64,000 bases of DNA from an uncultured Photobacterium sp. GTDB taxonomy: Bacteria > Pseudomonadota > Gammaproteobacteria > Enterobacterales > Vibrionaceae. Both the position numbers and the translations under genes were made by a program. Location: NCBI RefSeq assembly GCF_947502415.1, contig NZ_CANMZV010000018.1:1-64000 (forward strand). The letters run 5' to 3'. The notes beneath the pieces were generated by a model. It saw only the letters and a program-made list of their open reading frames with translations. It ran no database searches and was not told where the DNA came from. Positions 55,199-64,000 of the stretch are shown piece by piece (position 1 is the stretch's first letter; the number at the start of each line of letters is the position of its first letter).

Positions 55199-56502
55199 GA
55201 TTGTAATGCCCGAGATATTTGCTTAACGGCATCGTCATTGAGCTGACCAACGGATTTAAGCAGTTCAACCCGATGTAACCAGTATTGGTAAAGCAATGAT
55301 TGCAAAAGGTTTCTACTATCAAACAGATTATTGTGCGCAGTGATCACATCACTGGCCTCAGCAAGACCTGCTTTATAGACCATTTGCTTGCTCTCAAGTG
55401 CCTTTTCTCGCGAACTAATTTGTCGCTGAGCCATTTCAACACGCTGCCAGTCAAGGTCAATCTGATTAAACCGGCTCTGAATCAATTGTTTGATATTGAT
55501 TTCAACCAAACGGACATCCTGTTTGGCTTGCATGACATCCAGCTTCGCCAGATCAACATTGGCACGCGTCGCGCCATTAAGATCAAGAGGCAAATTTAAA
55601 GAGATATTGGCGCTCAAGTCATCATTACGTGCTTTGTCGTTATCACTGTACATGACCCGTCCGGTGACCGTCGGATAGTAACCGGATTGAGCCTGCTCCT
55701 GCTTAAATTCAACTGATCTTAGCTTTTGTTTCGCCGCAAGCAATTCGGGACTATTATTCTTCGCCAGTGTTAGCCATTCACCTTGGTCCTCAACTACCAT
55801 CTGTGGCTGTGTCAGATTCTTTGTACTGATTTCATCGACCTGCTGCGGAAAATGACTAATTAAGGCTGCCAGATCTGCTTTCTTTTGTTCAAGATCAGAA
55901 TGCCGGGCCAGTAGCGTCGCTTCAATATCAAGCTGATTTGCCCGGGTATCTTCGAACTCAGTGGACATCACCTTACCGGCTTTATAGTTCTGCTCAATGA
56001 CATTGAGCATCTTTGCACTTTCTTTCCGCTTTTGCTCGGCCAGGCGCAAATCGCCCTGAGTTTTAGCCAAATCAAGATAAGCCGTAATCAGTTTTTCAGC
56101 CAAGTCATTATGTGCTTGCTGGCCCCTTAATTGCGACTCCAGCGCTGACGCCTCAGCAGCATCCAATTTAGACCATTTACTGCTATCCCACAGAACCTGA
56201 TTCAAAGTGACATTGTAACCATTACTGTATTGTCCATGCTCGTGCCAATCCCAATCGCTGCTAGCGCCAAGCGACAACTCGGGAAGCAATTCACTGCGGC
56301 TGCTACGCACATTTGCCTCACCGATTTTTTCGCTAATCTGTGCCTTCTGATAGTTAGGATCATAAGCTTTCGCCGCATCCCAAGCCTGCTCGATAGTGAG
56401 TGCGTAGCTCTGCATACTCGCACTAAGCAATATCAGAGACAAACCAGTGCACACCGTTTTCGGAAAGGCTGGACGTTTGTAATTAAAATATCGACTAGGC
56501 AT
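55195..56502 (-). CDS. TolC-family outer-membrane efflux protein
   Basis: 435 residues. Signal peptide to about SMQSYA, then two long coiled-coil repeats (ANVRSSRSELLPELSLGASS; DLAEKLITAYLDLAKTQGDLRLAEQ; VDLAKLDVMQAKQDVRLVEIN) and barrel strands. Outer-membrane channel of the tripartite system, translated coupled to the neighbouring genes (overlaps 8 nt upstream, 4 nt downstream). Confidence 0.93.
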   Translation of the reverse strand: MPSRYFNYKRPAFPKTVCTGLSLILLSASMQSYALTIEQAWDAAKAYDPNYQKAQISEKIGEANVRSSRSELLPELSLGASSDWDWHEHGQYSNGYNVTLNQVLWDSSKWSKLDAAEASALESQLRGQQAHNDLAEKLITAYLDLAKTQGDLRLAEQKRKESAKMLNVIEQNYKAGKVMSTEFEDTRANQLDIEATLLARHSDLEQKKADLAALISHFPQQVDEISTKNLTQPQMVVEDQGEWLTLAKNNSPELLAAKQKLRSVEFKQEQAQSGYYPTVTGRVMYSDNDKARNDDLSANISLNLPLDLNGATRANVDLAKLDVMQAKQDVRLVEINIKQLIQSRFNQIDLDWQRVEMAQRQISSREKALESKQMVYKAGLAEASDVITAHNNLFDSRNLLQSLLYQYWLHRVELLKSVGQLNDDAVKQISRALQS

Positions 56503-57625
56503 TCGGCGCCCCCATCATGCTTGAATCTACTACTTCATCCCCATCCTTCAGGCCAGATAACACTTCAACATTAATGCCGTCTGAAAGGCCGAGCACAACA
56601 GGCTTGGTATGAAAACCCTGTTCAGATTCATCTGATACCAGTACCCCTGGCTCTTCGCCTTCAAATTGCAATACACGCTCTGGAATGGTGGTCACTGATT
56701 CTGCTTTTTTCAGGGTGATTTTTGCTGTTGCCGAAAAACCGGAGCGGACTGTAATACCTTCAGGGAACTGAATATCACCGACTTCCACTTCGAAACCATT
56801 ATCAAAGCTTTGGTTGCTGTTACTTGACGTGGCATTAAGCTTTTCAGACTGAACAGCCACCTTACTTAAGGTGCCTGTTAATTCCTGTTCAGGGTATGGT
56901 GCGAGGGTGATAGTTACAGACATACCGACATGCAATTGCGCGGCATCATGTTCACTGACGCTACCTTTGAAAATCATGTCGTTCATATCTGCCAGCGACA
57001 TCATCTCCGTTGCGGACTGGCTGGATTCTGTGGAAATAATCGGCTCACCGACTTCCACTTTCAGATTTAAAATGGTGCCGCGGATCGGAGCAAAAATAGT
57101 AGATGTCAGCCTGGATTCACCGACTGATGATTCCCCACTTCGGATCAAATCTAAGTTTTGCTGCTTTTGCTGTAGATCAGCCATCGCGCGCTTCACTTTG
57201 GCTTTAGCTTCAATATATTGGCCATAGTTTTCCGGCACAATTTCCTGATCGACAAGACGCTTCAGATTCTCTAGTTGTCTTTGACTGGATTCAAGTTCGG
57301 CTTCACTTGACATCAGTTCTGTCATTGCCTGTGTAAGACGAGCAGGTGTTGGGTTCGGGCGGATTTTAAATAACGGCATACCAACTTCTATGTTATCACC
57401 CACCTTGTGATAAACCTCGCCGACAATACCTTCAATCTGCGATTTGATCTGTACCGAGTGTGCAGGGACTATCTGCCCCACTGCCACCGCCTGCTTTTCG
57501 ATCGTACCGGTCGTTGCCATGATTACAGGCAAAACGTTATCAGTCTCAGCTACCGGGTACGAGTAGTACCTTACACCGGCCAAGCAAACAGCAGTCAATG
57601 ACGCTGCTATCCAGCGCTTTTTCAT
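56495..57625 (-). CDS. HlyD/MacA-family periplasmic adaptor
   Basis: 376 residues. N-terminal membrane anchor (WIAASLTAVCLAGVRYYS), a lipoyl half (GQIVPAHSVQIKSQIEGIVGEVYHKVGDNIEVG), a coiled-coil hairpin (about 95-150), then the barrel and membrane-proximal domains (TSTIFAPIRGTILNLKVEVGEPI; IPERVLQFEGEEPGVL). First gene of the five-gene efflux operon, so it likely carries the promoter. Substrate not predictable; macrolides, peptides and toxins are precedents for MacAB. Confidence 0.93.
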   Translation of the reverse strand: MKKRWIAASLTAVCLAGVRYYSYPVAETDNVLPVIMATTGTIEKQAVAVGQIVPAHSVQIKSQIEGIVGEVYHKVGDNIEVGMPLFKIRPNPTPARLTQAMTELMSSEAELESSQRQLENLKRLVDQEIVPENYGQYIEAKAKVKRAMADLQQKQQNLDLIRSGESSVGESRLTSTIFAPIRGTILNLKVEVGEPIISTESSQSATEMMSLADMNDMIFKGSVSEHDAAQLHVGMSVTITLAPYPEQELTGTLSKVAVQSEKLNATSSNSNQSFDNGFEVEVGDIQFPEGITVRSGFSATAKITLKKAESVTTIPERVLQFEGEEPGVLVSDESEQGFHTKPVVLGLSDGINVEVLSGLKDGDEVVDSSMMGAPNA

Positions 57626-58079
57626 AATGTATTCCGTCGTTGATAAGAAGATAAAGGAAGAACATGTATCGAATAGCCACCAGACATCAACCGGACTATC
57701 GAAGCGAAACTATGCCTAAACCGACAAATGTTCTTTGTACTTATTTGTCATGTTTTGTACTAAACAGTTCAACTTTTGAAAGCATTAAACAGTAATTACT
57801 TATCGTTAGTCAATAAGTAATTATCATGTAGTAGCAATTCAGAAGAACAAGATGCCCTAGTAGACTTTCAAAAAAATTCGATATTGTTAGCGCTATTATC
57901 AAACATCAACAAAGCAGAAAAATATGAACCAAGCTTTTATCATACAAATAAAACACTTCGAAAGAAATCCTTACGGACAATGAATTGGTATATTTTTACC
58001 TATAAATCATGCAGTTACTCTGACAACCTGCCCCCCCCCCTACCAATGCGGCAAATCGCCAAACAAGTAGAAAGAATGT
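57626..58079. other. Upstream region of the efflux operon
   Basis: About 450 bp. Contains the promoter region of the operon, an inverted repeat with two direct TTTGTAC repeats (57723-57760) that may be an operator, and a run of ten C residues (58031-58040). No convincing gene; a frame at 57884-58093 has no ribosome site or family. Confidence 0.4.
57723..57749. promoter_or_regulatory. Candidate operator of the efflux operon
   Basis: GACAAAT (57723-57729) and ATTTGTC (57743-57749) with a 13-bp spacer, interleaved with TTTGTAC at 57734 and at 57754, exactly 20 bp apart. About 100 bp upstream of the adaptor start codon. The cognate regulator is unknown. Confidence 0.4.
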
Positions 58080-58889
58080 TTAGGACCGCTTAATTTTAGA
58101 GATCGCTTTGTCGAACCGACTATCCATGCAAACACTAACATCCGTCGTCACAAACTGCCCGTTATAGAAAAGGCTAAAAATAGTCGCCGGTGTCGGTGAT
58201 AACTGCGCCTGCTCGGCTGTTTCAAACTTAATAACCTTAAGAGGCAAACCGCGGTTACTTGCAGTTTCCACCAACGATGTCGATACATGGTACTCAGTAA
58301 ACGGGCATCGATTAGAGTAATAAACAACGATCCCTTTATTATCTTCGCCTTCATTGCCTGTTTCTGTGTCTTCGCTAACAAGGCTATTCCCCACACTCGC
58401 GTTATCATTAAAACTAGGTGTCGGGGCTTCAGGGTTAATCTTCAGAACCAAAAGGTTGAACCCCTGATCTGTGGTCGCACACACTTCAATGCCTTGTCGT
58501 AATAGCCACTTTCCATCGCTCATGAAGTGACATTTTTTTGCGCCGACGACCGTCACCAGACCGTCCTTGCCTTGCGCTCTGGCATCATTAATAGCCATGT
58601 TAAGCAATGCTTTACCATGACCATGCCCTTTGTATTTTCCGGAAACCCAAAAGCAATTTATCAGCAAGTAATTTGGCGCTGATACCGGCACCCAGCCCGC
58701 CTCAGCCGGACCATATTCAATAAATACCTTTGCTCGCTCATCCAAACGAATGAAGCGATAACCGTTATCGAATTCTTTCGCTAACCAATTTTTCTTTAAT
58801 TGATAACCTTCCGCACATTTTTTATCCGAAAAAGCACAGCAGATATGCTCGGTATCTAAAAGTGCTTTGGTCAGCGAGAAATAAGCCAT
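58080..58889 (-). CDS. GNAT acetyltransferase with YoaP-like C-terminus
   Basis: 269 residues. N-terminal GNAT fold with the acetyl-CoA loop FWVSGKYKGHGHGKALLNMAI (about 80-100, Q/RxxGxG/A-type KGHGHGKA). The C-terminal part (GIVVYYSNRCPFTEYHVSTSLVETA; DVSVCMDSRFDKAI) matches the YoaP domain family, including the YSNRCPFTEY thioredoxin-like Cys. Substrate unknown. Single gene with its own start; a Glu-rich linker (EDTETGNEGEDN) joins the domains. Confidence 0.85.
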   Translation of the reverse strand: MAYFSLTKALLDTEHICCAFSDKKCAEGYQLKKNWLAKEFDNGYRFIRLDERAKVFIEYGPAEAGWVPVSAPNYLLINCFWVSGKYKGHGHGKALLNMAINDARAQGKDGLVTVVGAKKCHFMSDGKWLLRQGIEVCATTDQGFNLLVLKINPEAPTPSFNDNASVGNSLVSEDTETGNEGEDNKGIVVYYSNRCPFTEYHVSTSLVETASNRGLPLKVIKFETAEQAQLSPTPATIFSLFYNGQFVTTDVSVCMDSRFDKAISKIKRS

Positions 58890-59050
58890 TCTACCTCCAT
58901 GTCGGATGCCAATTTTGTTCCATTTGATACAATCACAAGATGATCAATTTATATGCAGCTGATCGCAATAAACAGTACACCCTATAGCGACAGGTGTCTG
59001 TTAGGCCTCCCTATTACTGCGTAGAGGTTTGCACTTTAAGTACAAAAAAA

Positions 59051-59076
59051 AGCGCCGGATATTGCTATCCGGCGCT
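59051..59076 (-). terminator. Terminator of the U32 gene
   Basis: AGCGCCGGATA/TATCCGGCGCT perfect 11-bp stem with a TTGC loop; T run on the minus strand. Confidence 0.92.
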
Positions 59077-59095
59077 CGGTGTTCGATATTCGAAA

Positions 59096-61339
59096 TTACA
59101 GCCCTTTGATGTATTGAGCCTTGATAGTCGGTGATATCACCGATTCGATATCCGCTTTGGCATTCGGTTCCCCATTTAATAGCTGCTGGAACAACCCAAT
59201 AACCCCAACCTTATCCAAGCCAATATTGGTCTGAGTTTGAATATCTCTCAAATCAATGAAATAGCTCGAAAACTTCCCTGGCAGATCCGACAGGATATCC
59301 ATATTGAGATAGTTATGCTCACTATACATAGTATTGTGGCTGCCTTTTTGTTTATCAACCACAAACGAAGCTTCTTTCAAACTTAAAATCGATGCTGATT
59401 TATCACATTTTCTCAGGCATTTATGATCGAAGCGCTTCTTCTTACACCCTACAGTCTGGTGAAACAGGCACTGGCGACTGGTCAGCAACATAAGTGGGTG
59501 ATAGATACTGTAAAACAGCTTGAAGCTATCAGGCCTAACGATGTTCTTAACCTGCAGCTTCTTTATTTCATTAGAGATAAACGAGCCGCAGCAGTTGAAC
59601 TCTTCTTTCATACACTTGAGGCTAAATGAATTCGTGACATTAAGCTGCGGGCCTGCAATCCAGTCAATTCCTTTTTCATATGCCGCATAGGCGACACCTG
59701 TATTGTTTGTCACAATCAGTTTAGGTTTCACCAACGCTAAGAATTCAACAGCAGCCTCATAGTTTTCACCTATCAAGATAGCCGGAAACCATGGGATCAA
59801 TGTTTCATTTTGCGCAAACAACTCAACCATCGGAGACAACTCAGCTTGCATAGCTTCAGGAAGCTGGTAATAAATATCTGCTGTTGTCGAATCACACAGT
59901 GCAACATCTTCCTTCGATGAAACCAGTACCGACAATGTCGGATTAGTATCCAAGCTTCCTGTTTTGTCCAACACGGGTGTATCAATCGGCGCAATAACCG
60001 GCTTATTGCCATTCATGATAATGGCAATCTGCTCCTTCATCGCCGCCAGCTCGTTAAAAGGTACAAACAGGTGGCTAACTGATGGGTCAATGATGAATGA
60101 TTCAATATAGTACTCAGCGTTATTCAAACAGTTGAGCCATTTTTCATCACATGTATTATCAATTGTGTATTTGCCTGAAGTGAACAAAACAGACTCAGAA
60201 TAAACATCGAAAGTATGCTCAGGCGAAGAAACCGTAACCTTCAACTTGCTATCCGACTGACCTGACAAACTAACAGTCAGCGGTTGCTTATCGATACTTA
60301 AGTCTTGGATCTTCTCTTCGACGGTCTTAATGATATCCGTTTTATCATCGTACAGTTTTTTCTTAACCTGCTTCAGGTCTTCTTCACTGGTGCAGTTGTG
60401 TACCTTGGAAAAATGTTTCGCCGAATTGTCACGAGGATTATCAATAAACATATTCTTATTGATATCCCCCATCAAATAACCATTTGAAAAATCACGGTTA
60501 AACACGGTATACAGCTCAGTATTATCCGATAGCAGCTCTTCATTATTACAATAACTATTAAGTTGTTTATTCCAGTTATCAACTGCCGTATACACATAGT
60601 GAGACTTTTTGATCCGGCCTTCTACCTTAAATGAATAGACGCCGGCATCGGCCAGCACTTTCATATCGAAGAACGCTGAATTATCCTTCATGTTAAGTGG
60701 ATAGTCCTTGCCTGCCGCCGTGGTTTGATATTGATCCCGGCATGGTTGGCTACAACGTCCACGGTTGCCTGAACTGCCATTGCGTACTGAACTGATGTAA
60801 CAAAGGCCAGAAAAGCCGATACAATAAGAGCCATGCACAAACACTTCCGTCAGCACATTATGGTCAAGGCCAAAATATGACAAGTGTTTGATTTCATCGA
60901 TGTTTAACTCACGTGATAAGTTAACGCGGCTAGCTGTCAACTTACTGAAAAAACAGATCTGCCCTACATTGTGGGTATTAACCTGTGTAGAAGCATGAAC
61001 ATCTAGATCTTTAAAATGCTCTTTCAGGATATAAAACAGACCTAGATCCTGAACAATAACCCCATCAATCTTGGTATTAACCAACTTATTCAATAAGCGA
61101 ACAATGGCCGGGATCTCACTCTCCAAGATTATAATGTTCAGTGTTAGAAATATTTTGCAGTTGTGTTTGTGAGCAAGTCTGACTACACCATTCAAGTTAT
61201 CAAATGTTAAGTTTGTAGCGCGATTCCTGGCATTAAAGTTATCAAGTCCGCAATATATTGCATCTGCACCTGCAACAATCGCAGCTTTTATAGACTCAAT
61301 ATCGCCACCTGGTGCCAATAACTCAAACTTGTTTCTCAT
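59096..61339 (-). CDS. U32 peptidase-family protein (YdcP/RlhA-like)
   Basis: 747 residues from ATG 61339 (MRNKFELLAPGGDIESIKAA); an upstream ATG adds five residues and has AAGTGGG close by. N-terminal TIM-barrel-like domain, with the U32 motif RGRCSQPCRDQY near 200 after EVFVHGSYCIGFSGLCYISS. The C-terminal half includes Cys-rich QCLFHQTVGCKKKR and KCLRKCDK, suggesting metal or Fe-S ligands. The best described relative, E. coli YdcP/RlhA, is needed for 23S rRNA C2501 hydroxylation, so a role in RNA modification is more likely than proteolysis (inference from the family). Confidence 0.85.
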   Translation of the reverse strand: MRNKFELLAPGGDIESIKAAIVAGADAIYCGLDNFNARNRATNLTFDNLNGVVRLAHKHNCKIFLTLNIIILESEIPAIVRLLNKLVNTKIDGVIVQDLGLFYILKEHFKDLDVHASTQVNTHNVGQICFFSKLTASRVNLSRELNIDEIKHLSYFGLDHNVLTEVFVHGSYCIGFSGLCYISSVRNGSSGNRGRCSQPCRDQYQTTAAGKDYPLNMKDNSAFFDMKVLADAGVYSFKVEGRIKKSHYVYTAVDNWNKQLNSYCNNEELLSDNTELYTVFNRDFSNGYLMGDINKNMFIDNPRDNSAKHFSKVHNCTSEEDLKQVKKKLYDDKTDIIKTVEEKIQDLSIDKQPLTVSLSGQSDSKLKVTVSSPEHTFDVYSESVLFTSGKYTIDNTCDEKWLNCLNNAEYYIESFIIDPSVSHLFVPFNELAAMKEQIAIIMNGNKPVIAPIDTPVLDKTGSLDTNPTLSVLVSSKEDVALCDSTTADIYYQLPEAMQAELSPMVELFAQNETLIPWFPAILIGENYEAAVEFLALVKPKLIVTNNTGVAYAAYEKGIDWIAGPQLNVTNSFSLKCMKEEFNCCGSFISNEIKKLQVKNIVRPDSFKLFYSIYHPLMLLTSRQCLFHQTVGCKKKRFDHKCLRKCDKSASILSLKEASFVVDKQKGSHNTMYSEHNYLNMDILSDLPGKFSSYFIDLRDIQTQTNIGLDKVGVIGLFQQLLNGEPNAKADIESVISPTIKAQYIKGL

Positions 61340-61600
61340 AGCGACATAACCCACTTGTCTATTTTACTTTATTTCAAGGGGGCGTATTTTACGCGTAAGA
61401 TTTTAGCCTTGTCTATAAATGTGGTTTTTATTATTTTTTTGCCAGATACTCAAACCTGCATCCGACAAGAAAACCATTATCCGGAATAGTTCGCATTATC
61501 AAAATAAAGGGGTGGAAAATGATAAAAGATCAGTTAGAAGTGGCGCAAACAAAAGAGCCACTCCATTACGTCGATTTGTGCCTATTATGAGCAACCGTGC

Positions 61601-62323
61601 TTAATCGGTTAGATAGAAGGTAATCGTTGTTACAACACGAACATCTTTTTCAATTTTTTCCGTATCACCATAGCTATTGCCTGCATCTTTGATAAAGAAA
61701 CTTCCCTGACGGGCACTACGGATCCCACCAACGTTAACGCCCGCATTCTGGGCAAACTCATTGGCGGCAACACGTGCGTTTTTAGTTGCTTCCCGCAACA
61801 TTTCAGGCTTGATGTCATTTAGCTTGGTAAACAAATAAGCTGGCGCTCTGTTTTCAATATCAATGCCCTGTGCAATAAGGGTATTCACATTTGCCCTGAC
61901 TTTTGAAACAAGCTCAACATCATGGGTATTTACAACAATTGAACCAATCAATGAATGCTTTTGATCAACTAAATTTTGTTTATCATCTCTGTATTCTTCA
62001 GGGTAGTAATCTATGACACCAATTTCAATTTCACTCTCTTTAAAGCCCTTTTCTTTTAATAGGTCAATAATTACTTTCTGTCGTTGTTCAGCTTCTGCAT
62101 ATAACTTAGGTAATTCCCCTTTGCTTTTTCCGGTAACACTAAATACCAACTCCCAAGTTGCAGTATCTGCGCGTACACGGCGCTCGGCCAACCCTTTAGC
62201 CTCTGCGGTATTTAAAGCAACCTTGGAGTTATATATTGTCTGACTAATAAAATATCCTGCGATACTCAATCCAATCGCCAAAAATATACCAAGAAAAATT
62301 AACCCTTTCTGATTATTATCCAT
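61601..62323 (-). CDS. SIMPL-domain (DUF541) periplasmic protein
   Basis: 240 residues from ATG 62323, with GGTGG 5 nt upstream. One N-terminal membrane segment (KGLIFLGIFLAIGLSIAGYFISQ) and a SIMPL domain (RVRADTATWELVFSVTGKSKGELPKLYAEAEQRQKVIIDLLKEKG and ATKNARVAANEFAQNAGVNVGGIRSARQGSF). Resembles the YggE/BP26 type, which forms oligomeric rings in the periplasm or membrane. Function not established, linked to stress and envelope integrity in a few species. Confidence 0.9.
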   Translation of the reverse strand: MDNNQKGLIFLGIFLAIGLSIAGYFISQTIYNSKVALNTAEAKGLAERRVRADTATWELVFSVTGKSKGELPKLYAEAEQRQKVIIDLLKEKGFKESEIEIGVIDYYPEEYRDDKQNLVDQKHSLIGSIVVNTHDVELVSKVRANVNTLIAQGIDIENRAPAYLFTKLNDIKPEMLREATKNARVAANEFAQNAGVNVGGIRSARQGSFFIKDAGNSYGDTEKIEKDVRVVTTITFYLTD

Positions 62324-62444
62324 AACGTCCACCTAATTCATTAACACCTGTTGATTCAGATACTATACGATGAGAAGCATAAACAGTGTCATAATAATGA
62401 CAATAATCGAGTTATATCACTGGTAAATAAGAAAAGACCGGAAA

Positions 62445-63416
62445 TTATTCAGGAATACATAAATCCGTTCGATATGGGCTGCCGACTTTCCCGGTTATCG
62501 GTGGTGGTTCGTGAGGAGACTCTCGCATCCAGGCAGAAAAACGCTGGATATCCCTAACATGATCAAGCTCCTCTTCCGACACTCCTTTGGCAATAATCTC
62601 ACTCTCCATGATTCCACGTTCAATATAATCAAAGATTATGTCAAAACGACGGTAAGCAATACCAATACTGATTTCCGAAGTAACCCCCTGTACCATATCT
62701 GGCGAAGGTAGCTGTTGTCGAATATTCAAAGGAAGGCCTAAATATTCAGCGAGTTGCCATATTTGAGTTTTGAAAAGGCCTGCCATTGGCTGAATTGGCA
62801 TATCATCAATCCCTTCTTTTACAAACCAGCCAGCCTGCGCTTCAGTATAGTTAGCAGCGCCAATCACAACACCATTGAGCTTATCAGCCTCTTTCTCAAT
62901 GAGTGTTCGCCGATAAATGTGCCTAGTATTAAAACTTTGCACCAGCGGGACAATAAAAAAGTAATAAATCAGTTTTTTAAGGGGGTTTCTGCCTAACTGC
63001 CCACAACCTCCTTTTATCGTGGAAAGGTGCACCGTTTCTCGAAAAATGAATGAATATAAGGCTAAGAGAAAACGTTTCATTACTCCTGACAGCTTACTGA
63101 CTCGCATAATAAAAGGGTCATAAACCCCTTTGCTCTTCATTTTTGACGAGATATCCTGTACCTGCAATTCAATACCAAGCCAGTCGGCCATAACTCTGGC
63201 TTTAATCTCTGAATCATTTTCACTGTCACGATCTTTCAGGAAAAAAGCTTTCACCCTCTTAGCACCAACAGCACGAACTGCAAGCGTTATTAATACCGCA
63301 GAATCTATACCACCACTAAGCCCCATAACAATACAGTTTTTGTTTCTCTCATCTAGCAAATCAGAAACATACTGTTCAATCGCTTCAACAGCTTTAGCGG
63401 CATCAATCTCTAGCAT
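62445..63416 (-). CDS. NAD synthase-like ATP-PPase
   Basis: 323 residues. N-terminal PP-loop MGLSGGIDSAVLITLAVRAV (about 31-50), a GAANYTEAQAGWFVKEGIDDMPIQPMAGLFKTQIWQLA segment matching NAD+ synthetase (NadE) around 205-245, and a C-terminal SPHEPPPITGK tail. It is longer than ammonia-dependent NadE (~275 residues) because of an insertion near 105-160 (LSGVMKRFLLALYSFIFRETV; hydrophobic YYFFIVPLVQSF). No glutaminase domain. Either a divergent NadE or an NadE-like enzyme that amidates another substrate. The GNAT gene is on the same strand just upstream. Confidence 0.75.
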   Translation of the reverse strand: MLEIDAAKAVEAIEQYVSDLLDERNKNCIVMGLSGGIDSAVLITLAVRAVGAKRVKAFFLKDRDSENDSEIKARVMADWLGIELQVQDISSKMKSKGVYDPFIMRVSKLSGVMKRFLLALYSFIFRETVHLSTIKGGCGQLGRNPLKKLIYYFFIVPLVQSFNTRHIYRRTLIEKEADKLNGVVIGAANYTEAQAGWFVKEGIDDMPIQPMAGLFKTQIWQLAEYLGLPLNIRQQLPSPDMVQGVTSEISIGIAYRRFDIIFDYIERGIMESEIIAKGVSEEELDHVRDIQRFSAWMRESPHEPPPITGKVGSPYRTDLCIPE

Positions 63417-63517
63417 AAAAACGATTCCCGACTTTAAGCTAAGCCGGGAAAACCGGCTACGTATCTACCTCCATAATAGTCGAGAACATACATATGTTAC
63501 GAAATATGATTAATGAT

Positions 63518-64000
63518 TCAGGCTGCGATCTTCTTTTCCATGTAAAGCAGCGTCCAGCTTTCGCCATTGAATGTCCGAATATTCATTTCTTTCCCTGTGA
63601 TCGTAAAACCCAATGACTGGTAACATCGCAATGCTACCGGGTTATTTTCAAAAACAGCCAGAGTTACGACTTTTGCGTTTAATACTTCACATGCATACCG
63701 GACCGCCAGTTTAACAAGTCCTTTTCCATAACCTTTTCCTCGATAAGACTCATCACCTATCAAGACCCGACACATTCTGTATTTAGTCGTAGACTCGCGA
63801 ACAAGCTCAATATAGCCTAATGGCTTACCTTCATTTCTTAATATAAACGGAATCACTTCCGGTGTGGCGATATGTGAAGCAATCTGTTGCGCTGTCAACG
63901 GAAAATCAAAAACTGGCCCACTCCAAAGATAGTTAAGCTCAGCACTTGATACCCAATTAATTAATACGAAACTATTCTTCTTGGTAAAATATTCCAGCTC
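63518..64000 (-). CDS. GNAT-family acetyltransferase, N-terminus cut by window edge
   Basis: 161 codons are visible and the frame is open to the window edge, so the true start lies beyond 64000; an internal TTG at 63898 is not a likely start because the upstream codons read ELEYFTKKNSFVLINWVSSAELNYLWSG, typical of the beginning of this group (W..AE...LWSGP.FDFPLT). The acetyl-CoA loop is DESYRGKGYGKGLVKLAVRY. The closing motif NPVALRCYQSLGFTITGKE is standard. Substrate unknown. Upstream of the NAD synthase-like gene on the same strand. Confidence 0.85.
   Translation of the reverse strand, partial: ELEYFTKKNSFVLINWVSSAELNYLWSGPVFDFPLTAQQIASHIATPEVIPFILRNEGKPLGYIELVRESTTKYRMCRVLIGDESYRGKGYGKGLVKLAVRYACEVLNAKVVTLAVFENNPVALRCYQSLGFTITGKEMNIRTFNGESWTLLYMEKKIAA

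Noticed and set aside
57884..58093. 69-codon frame containing the C10 run
   Set aside because: Crosses a homopolymer tract, no ribosome site and no family.

Overview
The window looks like a chromosomal segment of a marine gammaproteobacterium of the Vibrionaceae, most likely Photobacterium or a close relative. The reasons are gene content (sbcB, yohJ-yohK-cdd, purT, tpm, rnk, arfA, ygbA-type NO-responsive protein, several POT peptide transporters, a tripartite MacB-type efflux operon), moderate to low GC, E. coli-like CRP and PurR sites, and protein texture. The genus is an inference from recognition, not from a search. No rRNA, tRNA or CRISPR array was seen.

Layout. 1-157 is the end of an IS1-family element. 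471-14829 carries a cold-shock protein, a YyaL-type thioredoxin-domain protein, a secreted DNA/RNA nuclease, a very large periplasmic-sensor diguanylate cyclase, a short asparaginase-like protein, a group II PLP decarboxylase, a 1350-residue membrane protein and a spondin-domain lipoprotein. 15.0-30.8 kb is an accessory island. It holds a patatin-like phospholipase, two decayed AlpA-type regulators, an IS1 remnant split by an IS200-like element, an IS6-family remnant, an IS66-family element with two nonsense-broken helper genes, four copies of one IS200-like element, a different IS200/IS605 element, a secreted zinc-dependent phospholipase C-like protein, an unknown 365-residue secreted protein and three small secreted proteins that resemble each other. 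A 17-bp perfect direct repeat lies at 15000-15016 and again at 30799-30815, just upstream of sbcB, so it brackets this island and is a candidate attachment-site pair.

30.85-64 kb is ordinary core chromosome: sbcB, a membrane-anchored ToxR-like regulator, yohJ-yohK-cdd with a tandem CRP promoter, a DMT exporter, a small outer-membrane barrel, purT with a PurR box, tpm, ygbA with a possible NsrR site, a five-heme cytochrome c, two tandem POT-like transporters that lack the usual ExxER motif, a lipase-like hydrolase, rnk, arfA with a stem-loop over its stop codon, a GcvA-like LysR regulator, a TRIC-like channel, a canonical POT transporter, a five-gene adaptor/TolC/permease/permease/ATPase efflux operon, a YoaP-like acetyltransferase, a U32 peptidase-family protein, a SIMPL-domain protein, an NAD-synthase-like protein and an acetyltransferase that runs off the end.

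The most notable signals are the island boundaries, the amplified IS200-like element that carries the same nonsense codon in three copies, the IS-partitioned cluster of secreted proteins, the arfA stem-loop, and the paired divergent POT transporters. I found no complete, convincing new defence or biosynthetic system.
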